Positions 24,642 to 32,414 of a stretch of 64,000 nucleotides of DNA are shown here, one piece after another. A model generated the notes under the pieces. That model ran no database searches, was not told where the DNA came from, and was given only the letters and a program-made list of their open reading frames with translations. This DNA comes from Christensenella tenuis (lineage in GTDB: Bacteria > Bacillota > Clostridia > Christensenellales > Christensenellaceae). The position numbers were made by a program, and so were the translations under genes. Location of the stretch: contig NZ_JACOON010000008.1 in NCBI RefSeq assembly GCF_014287795.1, positions 1 to 64,000 on the forward strand, read 5' to 3'. The stretch's first letter is position 1; the number at the start of each line of letters is the position of its first letter.

Positions 24642-26024
24642 CTAAATTTTATTGATTTTTACGCCATCAGGCGTGTCCTTCAGTTCATAACCGCGGGCTC
24701 TCAGTTCATCCCGCAGGCGGTCTGCTTCGGCCCAGTTTTTTTCGGCACGTGCAGCCTGCCGTTTTGCGGCCATCTCCCGCACGTCTTCCGGGATTTCCTC
24801 ATCCGCCTCCTGTGAGAGTATGCCCAACACATCCATAAGCGTGTCAAGTTCCGCCAAGGCCGCTTTCGCATCTTCCGTACGCCCGCCGTTCTCAAAGAGC
24901 GTGTTAACTTCCTTGATGTATTCAAAAATCCCGCCGACCGCATCCGCCGTGTTGAGGTCGTCATCCATCGCCGCTTTGAATTTCTCGCTTGCCGCCGCAA
25001 TTACCGGTGCAATTTCCACCGCTTCGTCCTTCGGATGCTCCATAATAAATTTCAAGTTTTCGCGGCAGTTCAGGATACGGTCGTACGCTGTTTCCGACTG
25101 CGCAAGAAGCTCGCGCGAAAAATTGATCGGGTTCCTGTAATGTGCACTCAGCATAAAGAGGCGCACCGCCGGTCCGCGAAAATCTTTCAGGATATCACGT
25201 ACGGTAAGAAAGTTGCCCTTTGACTTCGCCATCTTGATTCCATTGATATTAATGTAGCCATTGTGCATCCAATAATTTGCAAAGGGCTTCCCTGTCGCGG
25301 CTTCACTCTGGGCGATCTCGTTTTCATGGTGCGGGAACTTCAAATCCTGTCCGCCGCCGTGGATATCAAGCGTATCGCCGAGATATTTCATGCTCATTGC
25401 CGAACATTCAATATGCCATCCCGGGCGGCCATCCCCCCAGGGGCTCGGCCAAGATATCTCTCCCTCTTTTTTCGCCTTCCAAAGGGCGAAGTCCATCGGG
25501 TTCTTCTTTTCCTCGTTGACGCTGATACGCGCGCCCATTTCCAGTTCAGAAACATCCTGCCCTGAAAGTTTGCCGTAGCCCGGGAAACTTTGCGTATCGA
25601 AATATACGTCCCCATGGAGTTCATAGGCATGCCCCGTATCGACCAGCTTTTTCACCAGCGCGATAATGTCGCCAATGTGCTCTGTCGCCTTGGGATGTAC
25701 AGTCGCCGGGCGGATATTAAGCGCTTTCGCATCCTTGAAGTATTCGCCGATATAGCGTTCCCCAAGCTCCTTGACCGTAATGCCTTCCTCGCTTGCCACA
25801 CGTATCATTTTATCGTCCACATCGGTAAAATTCTGCACGAAATTCACCTTGTACCCGCGGTATTCCAAATATCTGCGGAGCGTATCAAACACGATAAAGG
25901 GCCGCGCATTGCCAATGTGGAAATAATTATACACCGTAGGGCCGCACGCGTAAATATTAAACTGTCCCGGATGAAGCGGGTTTAATTCCTCTTTTTGACC
26001 CGTCATCGAATTAAAAATCTTCAA
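24642..26024 (-). CDS. cysS: Cysteinyl-tRNA synthetase
   Basis: This 460-residue class I synthetase charges tRNA-Cys. It has the HIGH-like signature N-Y-F-H-I-G-N-A-R-P, zinc ligands including C28, and the KMSKS-like motif K-M-A-K-S-K-G-N. The C-terminal anticodon-binding helices end in D-G-V-K-I-N-K-I. The start is set at TTG 26024: AGAGG stands 8 bases before it and the product begins M-K-I-F-N, like other CysRS. A TTG two codons earlier is too close to that ribosome site. A clear promoter lies 40 bases upstream. Confidence 0.96.
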   Translation of the reverse strand: MKIFNSMTGQKEELNPLHPGQFNIYACGPTVYNYFHIGNARPFIVFDTLRRYLEYRGYKVNFVQNFTDVDDKMIRVASEEGITVKELGERYIGEYFKDAKALNIRPATVHPKATEHIGDIIALVKKLVDTGHAYELHGDVYFDTQSFPGYGKLSGQDVSELEMGARISVNEEKKNPMDFALWKAKKEGEISWPSPWGDGRPGWHIECSAMSMKYLGDTLDIHGGGQDLKFPHHENEIAQSEAATGKPFANYWMHNGYININGIKMAKSKGNFLTVRDILKDFRGPAVRLFMLSAHYRNPINFSRELLAQSETAYDRILNCRENLKFIMEHPKDEAVEIAPVIAAASEKFKAAMDDDLNTADAVGGIFEYIKEVNTLFENGGRTEDAKAALAELDTLMDVLGILSQEADEEIPEDVREMAAKRQAARAEKNWAEADRLRDELRARGYELKDTPDGVKINKI

Positions 26025-26063
26025 ATTCAAAACCTCTTGTCTGTTAAATTACCATATTTTATT

Positions 26064-26092
26064 ATTATAATATAAGCCGGTTGAATTCACAA
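26064..26092 (-). promoter_or_regulatory. Promoter of cysS
   Basis: On the minus strand, TTGTGA (26087-26092), a 17-base spacer and TATAAT (26064-26069). Confidence 0.7.
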
Positions 26093-26428
26093 GGGAATTC
26101 GTCTTCGGAATAAACCAGTAAACAAAAACGCCCTTCCGCGGAATAAGTGCACTACTTCTTCTGGCAATCCGCCGAAAGATACCTCCCCAATATCCGGTAT
26201 AGTCACACCGGCTGTCTTTGCGCACCATGTTTTTAGGGAACGTACAATCCCGTTTCTTGAAAGGCCTGCACACCCTTTTCCGTGTTTCTTTTTTACGCTA
26301 TTTTTATTATTTACCATGTGAAAAACTGTAGAAATGGAAATATTCCGTTTTTCCGCAATAACTTTTAAGGTATTTGATCTTGCCGTCTGTATAGGCGCTT
26401 GAGGGAATTTTACAAACGCTGTCTGCAA
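26087..26428 (-). pseudogene. Decayed LacI-family regulator
   Basis: The reading frame holds recognisable pieces of a LacI regulator: the helix-turn-helix (L-K-V-I-A-E-K-R-N-I-S-I-S-T-V, then V-N-N-K) and the hinge plus first strand (R-S-L-K-T-W-C-A-K-T-A-G-V-T-I-P-D-I-G). Between them the third helix is shortened and the proline-rich hinge helix is lost. After the strand the frame ends, with further LacI-like codons only in a shifted frame. About 230 residues of ligand-binding domain are missing. I therefore call it a pseudogene. The cysS promoter overlaps its end. Confidence 0.7.
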
Positions 26429-26488
26429 TCGTTCAAGTAAGCAATTTTATTTGGCATGCCAATATGTTTACCGGCAAAACAAAGAATT

Positions 26489-28378
26489 TTATTCGAGTGA
26501 AACCCATTCCTCAAGAAGCGCTTCATGAGCCTCTTTCAGATCTTCCATCTCCGTGCAGCACTTGCCCACCAATTCAAAATCCGCAGGATTTTCGGCAATC
26601 ATCCTTGCAAGTTCCGCCTCGCGCGCTTCTACTTCGGCGATTTTCCGTTCCAGCCGTGAGATCCTCTCCCGCCGCCGGGCTTCCTCCGCACGGCGTTGCC
26701 GCGGATTTTTCACTTCAGCCGTCTCCTGTGCGGCGGCCACGCGCACATCCTTTTGCCTTTCCTCCGATTGTTCGGCCTCCCGCTCTTTTGCCTGTTGGTA
26801 TTCGTCGAATGTCCCATCGAATTCGTTCACCTTGCCGTCCGATATTTCATAAATTTTTTCCGCAAGCGCGTTGATAAAATAGCGGTCGTGGGATACAAAC
26901 AGCAAGGTTCCTTCATATTCCCTCAGCGCAGTCTCCAGGCTTTCCCGGGCAGGCAGGTCGAGGTGGTTGGTTGGCTCGTCAAGGAGCAATACGTTATATT
27001 CCCCGCACATCAGCAAGGCCAGGCCCACCTTTGCGCGTTCCCCGCCCGAAAGGTCGCCAATATGTTTATAGACTTCCTCTCCGGTAATCAGCACCCGTCC
27101 CAGCATAGAACGCGCGCCGTATTCCAGCAGGGAAGGATATGCGTCCCACACCTCCTGCAGCACGGTTTTTTCAGGCGTCATGTTTTTGTTTTCCTGGTCG
27201 TAATACCCGACAAGCGTATTTTTTCCGAAAACGATTCCATCTTCCGGTTCCCGTGCCGCCGCGACGAGCCTTTTGATTAAAGTAGATTTCCCGGTTCCGT
27301 TGTCCCCGATCACCGCGGCCTTTGCGCCGCGTTTCATCTTTAAATTCACATCGCTTGCAAGCATCTTTTCTTCCCGTCCGACAGCAAGGTCAAGCCCCCG
27401 CACCTCCAGCACATCGCTTACCGGACGCTGTGAAAAATCAAAATGAAAAGACGGCGCTTTCGATTCTGTACGCGGCTTTTTGATACGCGTCAGCTTACTC
27501 AATTGCTTCACCCGGCTTTGTGCGCTTTTCGCAGTAGAAGCGCGCGTTAAATTGCGCGCTACATAGTCTTCCATGTGCGCGATCTGCCGGGCCTGTTTTT
27601 CATATTCCTTCATCTGCCACGAAACATATTCCGCCTTGAGCTGCTTATACTGCGTATAATTTCCCGTGTATTCGGTCAACTCGCCTTCGTCGATCTCCCA
27701 TATTTTCTTCGCCAGCTTATCGAGAAAGTAACGGTCGTGCGACACGATCAATACCGCGCCCTTATATCCGTTTAAATAATTCTCCAGCCACATCAACGTT
27801 TTGAAATCCAAATGATTGGTTGGTTCGTCAAGGATCAGCATCTCCGGGTCTGAAAGCAAAAGCCGCGCAATGGCAAGCCGCGTTTTTTCCCCTCCGGACA
27901 GCGTCGCAATATTGGTTTCATAGGCCTTATCAGCAAACCCCATGCCGTTCAGTATCTTCTTGATTTCTATCTCGAAATCATAGCCTCCGCCTGCCTCAAA
28001 CGCGCTTTGGGCGCGCGCATATTCCATCTGAAGGATAGTATCGTCCGGAGCCTGTTCCATTTTTTTCGCAATTTCCCGCATTTTTGCCCGGGCATTGAGC
28101 GCCTCCCGGAATACGCCGCGCATCTCCTCCATGATCGTGCTCGATGCAGTGAGTCCACTGTTTTGCTCCAGGTAGCCAACTGAAAGATCCGTTTTGTGGA
28201 TCACACTTCCCGCCTCCGGCCATATGCGCCTGACAAGCGTATTGAGCAGCGTCGTTTTTCCCGCGCCATTCGGGCCGATCAGCCCGATCCTATCGCCCGC
28301 GTTGATATTCGCGGTAATATTTTTTAAAATTTCCGTCTCTCCGTATGCGACGGTCACGTCTGTAAGCGATGCAAGCAT
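26489..28378 (-). CDS. ABC-F family ATPase
   Basis: This 629-residue protein has two ABC nucleotide-binding domains and no membrane span. Walker A motifs are G-P-N-G-A-G-K-T-T (near 38) and G-D-N-G-T-G-K-S-T (near 360); both L-S-G-G-E signatures and both L-D-E-P-T-N-H-L-D Walker B motifs are intact. The inter-domain linker (about 240-310) is charged and helical, and a C-terminal coiled coil (about 540-629) is rich in Glu and Arg. ABC-F proteins act on the ribosome, either in translation or in antibiotic protection; this layout is close to YdiF/Uup. Residence in a housekeeping region argues for a translation role. Confidence 0.9.
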   Translation of the reverse strand: MLASLTDVTVAYGETEILKNITANINAGDRIGLIGPNGAGKTTLLNTLVRRIWPEAGSVIHKTDLSVGYLEQNSGLTASSTIMEEMRGVFREALNARAKMREIAKKMEQAPDDTILQMEYARAQSAFEAGGGYDFEIEIKKILNGMGFADKAYETNIATLSGGEKTRLAIARLLLSDPEMLILDEPTNHLDFKTLMWLENYLNGYKGAVLIVSHDRYFLDKLAKKIWEIDEGELTEYTGNYTQYKQLKAEYVSWQMKEYEKQARQIAHMEDYVARNLTRASTAKSAQSRVKQLSKLTRIKKPRTESKAPSFHFDFSQRPVSDVLEVRGLDLAVGREEKMLASDVNLKMKRGAKAAVIGDNGTGKSTLIKRLVAAAREPEDGIVFGKNTLVGYYDQENKNMTPEKTVLQEVWDAYPSLLEYGARSMLGRVLITGEEVYKHIGDLSGGERAKVGLALLMCGEYNVLLLDEPTNHLDLPARESLETALREYEGTLLFVSHDRYFINALAEKIYEISDGKVNEFDGTFDEYQQAKEREAEQSEERQKDVRVAAAQETAEVKNPRQRRAEEARRRERISRLERKIAEVEAREAELARMIAENPADFELVGKCCTEMEDLKEAHEALLEEWVSLE

Positions 28379-28520
28379 TGCGTTTTTCCTCGTTTATCAT
28401 TTATGATTGCCTGTATCATTATAACACAGCCCGCAAAACTTGCATCTTTAAATTCTGATGGATCTTTATACCTCTTTTCCACTCAAGCTGCGCATCTGCC
28501 GGTATATTTTCCACATGAAA

Positions 28521-28554
28521 GCAGCGCCTTTCATATTTAAGTGAAAGACGCTGC
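28521..28554. terminator. Hairpin downstream of glycosidase remnant
   Basis: The stem GCAGCGCCTTTCA/TGAAAGACGCTGC has one mismatch. It lacks a strong T-run. It lies after the stop of the minus-strand remnant and is probably its old terminator. Confidence 0.5.
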
Positions 28555-28594
28555 CTTATATTTCAATCTGCCCTTATATCTATTTCCAAAACGT

Positions 28595-28723
28595 TCACAG
28601 ACCCCAACGGACTGATTTGACTTCCCGCGCCCGCAAATCGAGGCAGATTTTTCCATCGCGCACCTCAAGCCCCGCATACGGCTTTTCATCTATCCCACAC
28701 AGCGCGGCTGTTTTAACTTGCGC
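28595..28723 (-). pseudogene. 3' remnant of a gene, probably glycoside hydrolase-like C-terminus
   Basis: On the minus strand an open frame without start codon ends at TGA 28595. Its product ends K-P-Y-A-G-L-E-V-R-D-G-K-I-C-L-D-L-R, then A-R-E-V-K-S-V-R-W-G-L. The pattern of a short beta-sandwich tail with a final E-V-x-S-V resembles the C-terminal domains of glycoside hydrolases; the family is not certain. The 5' part is gone: the frame meets an oppositely oriented remnant at about 28723. Confidence 0.5.
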
Positions 28724-28882
28724 GGGACCGCGATCGTCTTTACGTCGTCTGATATCTCAGAGCTGATTGGCATGTGTGACCGGCTATATATCATGTTCCG
28801 CGGGACAATCGTTGCTGAGTTAGGCGCTGACGAGGCCAATTCTGTCAATGTTCTTTCCTATGCGACTGGAAAATCCAGTTGA
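28724..28882 (+). pseudogene. 3' remnant of a sugar ABC transporter ATPase (RbsA/MglA type)
   Basis: The plus-strand frame ending at TGA 28880-28882 reads G-T-A-I-V-F-T-S-S-D-I-S-E-L-I-G-M-C-D-R and continues through a short strand and a tail ending in Y-A-T-G-K-S-S. This is the last ~50 residues of the second ATPase domain of a ribose/galactose-type importer; the intact gene at the right edge has the equivalent I-S-S-E-M-P-E-L-I-G-M-S-D-R. Everything upstream is missing. It abuts the minus-strand remnant head to head. Confidence 0.75.
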
Positions 28883-28898
28883 TTCTCCGGCTATTATT

Positions 28899-29360
28899 TT
28901 ATGTTTTTGCCCGGCGTATCCGTTCCGCTCGGCGCTGCGCTGCGCGTTCATATTCTTGTTTTTCACTTTCTGTCTGTGGAACAAACGGCTGTACGGCCTG
29001 CGGCTTTCCATCATAGCCGAGCGCTACAAAAACGAGATAGGCTGTATTGGTATGCTTTTTGGCTGTTTCTCCCATTTTCTCACTGTATACATCCACACGC
29101 ACCTCAAGCGACGTACGCCCGGTCCACGTAACGGCTGCCTGAAGTGTTACGATTGCTCCAAGAGGCACCGGATGCTTAAAATCCATGCTGTCGAGCGCCG
29201 CAGTCGTCACCATGCAGCGCGCATGCCGCATCGCCGCGACTGCCCCTACGATATCTACCCACTGCATCAGCGTCCCGCCGTGCAGGTTTCCAAGCTGGTT
29301 GATGTCTTCCGACATTACGATATGCGTTGTTTCCGCATATGCTGTCTTTGTTTGTTCCAT
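28899..29360 (-). CDS. Acyl-CoA thioesterase (hotdog fold)
   Basis: This 153-residue hotdog-fold protein of the YciA/BACH type hydrolyses acyl-CoA. The core motif is L-G-N-L-H-G-G-T-L-M-Q-W-V-D with the helix that follows, and V-T-T-A-A-L-D-S-M-D-F-K-H-P closes the active site. ATG 29360 is preceded by GGGGG at good spacing; the longer frame to 29453 has no ribosome site. It has a charged Arg/Glu-rich tail. The acyl substrate is unknown. Confidence 0.88.
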   Translation of the reverse strand: MEQTKTAYAETTHIVMSEDINQLGNLHGGTLMQWVDIVGAVAAMRHARCMVTTAALDSMDFKHPVPLGAIVTLQAAVTWTGRTSLEVRVDVYSEKMGETAKKHTNTAYLVFVALGYDGKPQAVQPFVPQTESEKQEYERAAQRRAERIRRAKT

Positions 29361-29495
29361 ACTGTATACCCCCTTCATATACCTATTGATACCCACAAAG
29401 ATTTTGATTAAGCAAGAAAATATGCGGTTATGGAAAAGGCAGCTGTTTATCAATAGGTTTGATATAGAATATTCACAATAGTAGGAAACAGGGTT

Positions 29496-30928
29496 ATGAA
29501 GAAGATTTCATTTATGCAGCTTATTTTCCTTACGATGGCCTACTTTGCCTCCGTAAGACGTATTCCAAACATTGCGTATGCCGGCTGGGAATCCATATCC
29601 TTTATGATATTTGCCGTGCTGATGTTTGTGATTCCAATTTCGTTTGTGGCGGCGGAACTTGCTACGGCAATGCCCGAAGACGGCGGCCTCTCCGTGTGGA
29701 TCGGCCGGGCCCTTTCCCCACGCTTCTTTCCCCACGCTTCGGGTTCCTCGCTGCATGGCTCGTATGGGTCCAGATGTGTTTTGGCATGGTAACGGTAGGC
29801 GCAGCCTTTGCCGATATGATCGCCACCATCACCGGGGCAAAAGCGCTCCTGTCGAATGATTTTTTCATTGGTATTATTGTTATTGCTATTTTCTGGCTGA
29901 TTACATTTCTCATCATCAAAGGTGTTCCCATCACCGCCATCAGTACCTACGGCACAATCATCGGTTTATTTATTCCGCTTGCTGTTTTGCTTATTTTCGG
30001 GACAATTTTTGCCTTTACGCATAACCCGGGAGCTTTTGCCCCGTCCGCCGCGGATAAAATACTGCCCGATCTTTCAGACCTTGGAACCCTTTCAAAATTA
30101 TCCGGGATCATCTTCCTGTTTGCAGGCATGGAGCAGGCTTCAAATTTTGCCAATCGTATCGATAATCCCCGTAAAAATTATCCGCGCGCCATCATTCTTG
30201 CAACCTGCCTTACCGCCGGCCTTTTTACTTATGCGGGCCTTGTTACCGACGCTCTTGTCGCGGAAGGCAATATCGCGCTTGCCGATCCCGCCCAGGCCTT
30301 TTCCGTCATATTCAGCGGCTGGAATATTCCCTGGGTTACTGCGGTCATTGCGGGTATGATCGCCCTCTCCTGTATTACGGAAATTTCGGCATGGACGGTC
30401 GGTCCTTCCCGCAGCATGCTGCGGTGTGCGCGTGAAGGTTCCCTTCCGCCTGTATTCCAAAAGACAAACCGGCATGATATTCCTGTTGCCCTGATGCTTT
30501 TGCAGGCCGTTATCGTAACGGGCATCGCGCTCATTTTTGTATTCATTCCCGGAACAAACGGAGTGTTTAACACCATCCTGACAATGGCCGTTGCTCTCTA
30601 TTGCATCGTTTACATCTTTATTATTTTATCCGGAATCATCTACCGCAGGCGCCACCCGAACGAAAAACGCGCATTTCAGATTCCAGGCGGCAAAGTGGGC
30701 ATGTGGGTTACTTCCATAGTTGGGCTGGCAGGCATCGCTTTCGTGATGGGTACGAGCTTTATTCCGCCGGAATCCCTCAAAACTTCTGAATATCCAACCT
30801 ATATTCTGTTTATGCTGCTTGGCATTACCGTCCTTGTCGCCATACCGCTTATTATTTATCATCTGCGCAAGCCCGCATGGAAAGCGGCCGATCCCACGCC
30901 GCCCCAAGGCAGCCCGCTCAGGAAATAA
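29496..30928 (+). pseudogene. APC-superfamily amino-acid permease disrupted by a 14-bp tandem duplication
   Basis: The N-terminal part (from ATG 29496) and the C-terminal part (ending 30928) of one APC permease lie in different frames. The first part gives spans 1-2 and the family motif M-P-E-D-G-G; the second gives the remaining ten or so spans. The frame breaks exactly at a tandem duplication of TTTCCCCACGCTTC (29713-29726 and 29727-29740). Deleting one copy restores G-R-A-L-S-P-R-F-G-F-L-A-A-W-L, a normal permease junction. The intact protein would be about 470 residues and resembles YjeM/GadC-like amino-acid transporters. The rest looks undamaged, so the change is recent or reversible. 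Confidence 0.88.
29713..29740. repeat. 14-bp tandem duplication inside permease gene
   Basis: Two perfect adjacent copies of TTTCCCCACGCTTC. The extra 14 bases shift the frame; removal of one copy restores the permease. Confidence 0.95.
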
Positions 30929-30935
30929 CACCAAA

Positions 30936-30972
30936 AACGGCCATCCCGCTATGGGACGGCCGTCTTTATTTT
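30936..30972. terminator. Bidirectional terminator between convergent genes
   Basis: The stem ACGGCCATCCC/GGGACGGCCGT has one mismatch and is followed by TTTATTTTT on the plus strand, with A-rich sequence on the other side. It serves the permease and the HD-GYP gene. Confidence 0.85.
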
Positions 30973-30989
30973 TCTCTTTCACTTTACAC

Positions 30990-32042
30990 TTATTTTTCAG
31001 ATTCCGGATTTTTCTCGAGAATAAGCCTAAAATCATCGGCAACAAGCTGGAATGTTTCCACAAGCACCGGCGAAAACGAGTGAAACACCCCGTCATGAAT
31101 ACGTTCCACCGCCTGCTCATGTGTATATCCTTTTGACACGATCATTTCGTCGTAACTGTGGGCAAGCCCTACCGCCTGCGCACAAATCGGGATATCGTCT
31201 CCAACCAGCCTGTCCGGGAACCCGGAGCCATCCCATTTTTCATGATGGGACCGGCAAATATTGTAACAATACCGGATATAGTCTTTGTTTTCAATATTTT
31301 TAAGGGGTTCGATCAACTGGCATCCCTTTACGGTATGCTGCTGCCAGATCAGGCGTTCTTCATCCGTAAGGTCACTGGCCCTTTCCCGTAGGATTCTCTC
31401 CGGGATCAGCAGTTCCCCAATATCATGCAGCACAGACGCAATACAGATCGTTTCAATTGTCTGCGGGGTCAATCCGTTTTTATCGTCGCTATGTTCATAC
31501 AAAAATTTCAGCAGTTCCCGGGTGTAAAGACGTACACGCTGGATGTGTTCCCTTGATTCTGTCGTTTTCGTTTCCAGCACCGACGTCAGTACCGCTACAA
31601 TAATCTCGTTTACATTGGAAAGTGTTTCCGCTTTCTGTTCCAGCACTTCTTCAAGGCCGTTTTGATAGCGGTATAATTCAACGACGTTTTTTACCCGCCG
31701 TTTTACGACGTCTGTTACATATGGCTTACGTACAAAATCCATCGCGCCCATCCGCAGGCATTTCTCCTCATCTTCTGCCGAGTCTGCCCCCGTAACCATG
31801 ATGGCAGGCGTCCGTTTCAGGACCCCGTTGAAATTCATATATTCAAGAACCTCGTATCCGTCCATGTCCGGCATCATCACGTCAAGAAGCACCAGCGCCA
31901 AATTTTCACGCTCCCGCTCCATAATTTCTATCGCCTCTCTGCCGCCGCAGGCACAAATCGTTTCGTATTCAGGCGAAAGCAATTCCTCCAGAACCACGCG
32001 GTTCAGTTCCGCATCGTCAACAATCAACAATTTCTCTTTCAT
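30990..32042 (-). CDS. Response regulator with HD-GYP-type output domain
   Basis: This 350-residue protein joins a receiver domain (about 1-125; phospho-acceptor Asp in L-L-D-V-M-M-P-D and the late Lys in R-K-P-Y) to an HD-GYP domain. The HD motif is V-L-H-D-I-G-E-L and the GYP-type motif is H-H-E-K-W-D-G-S-G-F-P, a slight variant of HHExxDGxGYP. Such proteins hydrolyse cyclic di-GMP. It is the last gene of a signalling operon (hybrid kinase, Hpt, regulator), so it probably receives phosphate from the Hpt protein. ATG 32042 has AGAGGT upstream and avoids overlap with the Hpt gene. Confidence 0.9.
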   Translation of the reverse strand: MKEKLLIVDDAELNRVVLEELLSPEYETICACGGREAIEIMERERENLALVLLDVMMPDMDGYEVLEYMNFNGVLKRTPAIMVTGADSAEDEEKCLRMGAMDFVRKPYVTDVVKRRVKNVVELYRYQNGLEEVLEQKAETLSNVNEIIVAVLTSVLETKTTESREHIQRVRLYTRELLKFLYEHSDDKNGLTPQTIETICIASVLHDIGELLIPERILRERASDLTDEERLIWQQHTVKGCQLIEPLKNIENKDYIRYCYNICRSHHEKWDGSGFPDRLVGDDIPICAQAVGLAHSYDEMIVSKGYTHEQAVERIHDGVFHSFSPVLVETFQLVADDFRLILEKNPESEK

Positions 32043-32055
32043 TGCAGACCTCTTC

Positions 32056-32394
32056 CTACTCCATTTCCTCAATAGCCTTTACTGCCGCATCATAGCGGTT
32101 GTAAACGGAATCTATATCGAAATCGGCTTCCTTATTTCGGAGCTTTTTACATACCTCATCACAACAATCCGAAAGTTCATACATCCCAAGGGTCCCGCTT
32201 GTTCCTTTTAAAGTATGTGCCGCTTCGTAAACGCCTTCCATATCGCCTTCCGAAAGGCAATCCTTTAAGCGTATCAGGCTCTCGTCCTGCAAAAATTTCT
32301 TCAAAAATTTATGGTATAATGCCTCGTTTCCGCTCATACGCCGCAGACCGTCCTGATAATCGATCCCCGCACGGTTCATTGTTTCAATTTCCAT
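32056..32394 (-). CDS. Histidine phosphotransfer (Hpt) protein
   Basis: This 112-residue four-helix protein has the Hpt signature A-H-T-L-K-G-T-S-G-T-L-G, whose His accepts phosphate. It shuttles phosphate from the receiver of a hybrid kinase to a response regulator. The kinase gene ends 20 bases upstream and the HD-GYP regulator begins 13 bases downstream, so its partners are both evident. ATG 32394 is chosen for the GGAGG placed 8 bases before it; the TTG five codons upstream lies in that site. Confidence 0.9.
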   Translation of the reverse strand: MEIETMNRAGIDYQDGLRRMSGNEALYHKFLKKFLQDESLIRLKDCLSEGDMEGVYEAAHTLKGTSGTLGMYELSDCCDEVCKKLRNKEADFDIDSVYNRYDAAVKAIEEME

Positions 32395-32414
32395 ACCCTT
32401 TTCCTCCAATCATA

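Noticed and set aside
29496..30928. Programmed frameshift in the permease gene
   Set aside because: There is no slippery heptamer; an exact 14-bp tandem duplication explains the break.
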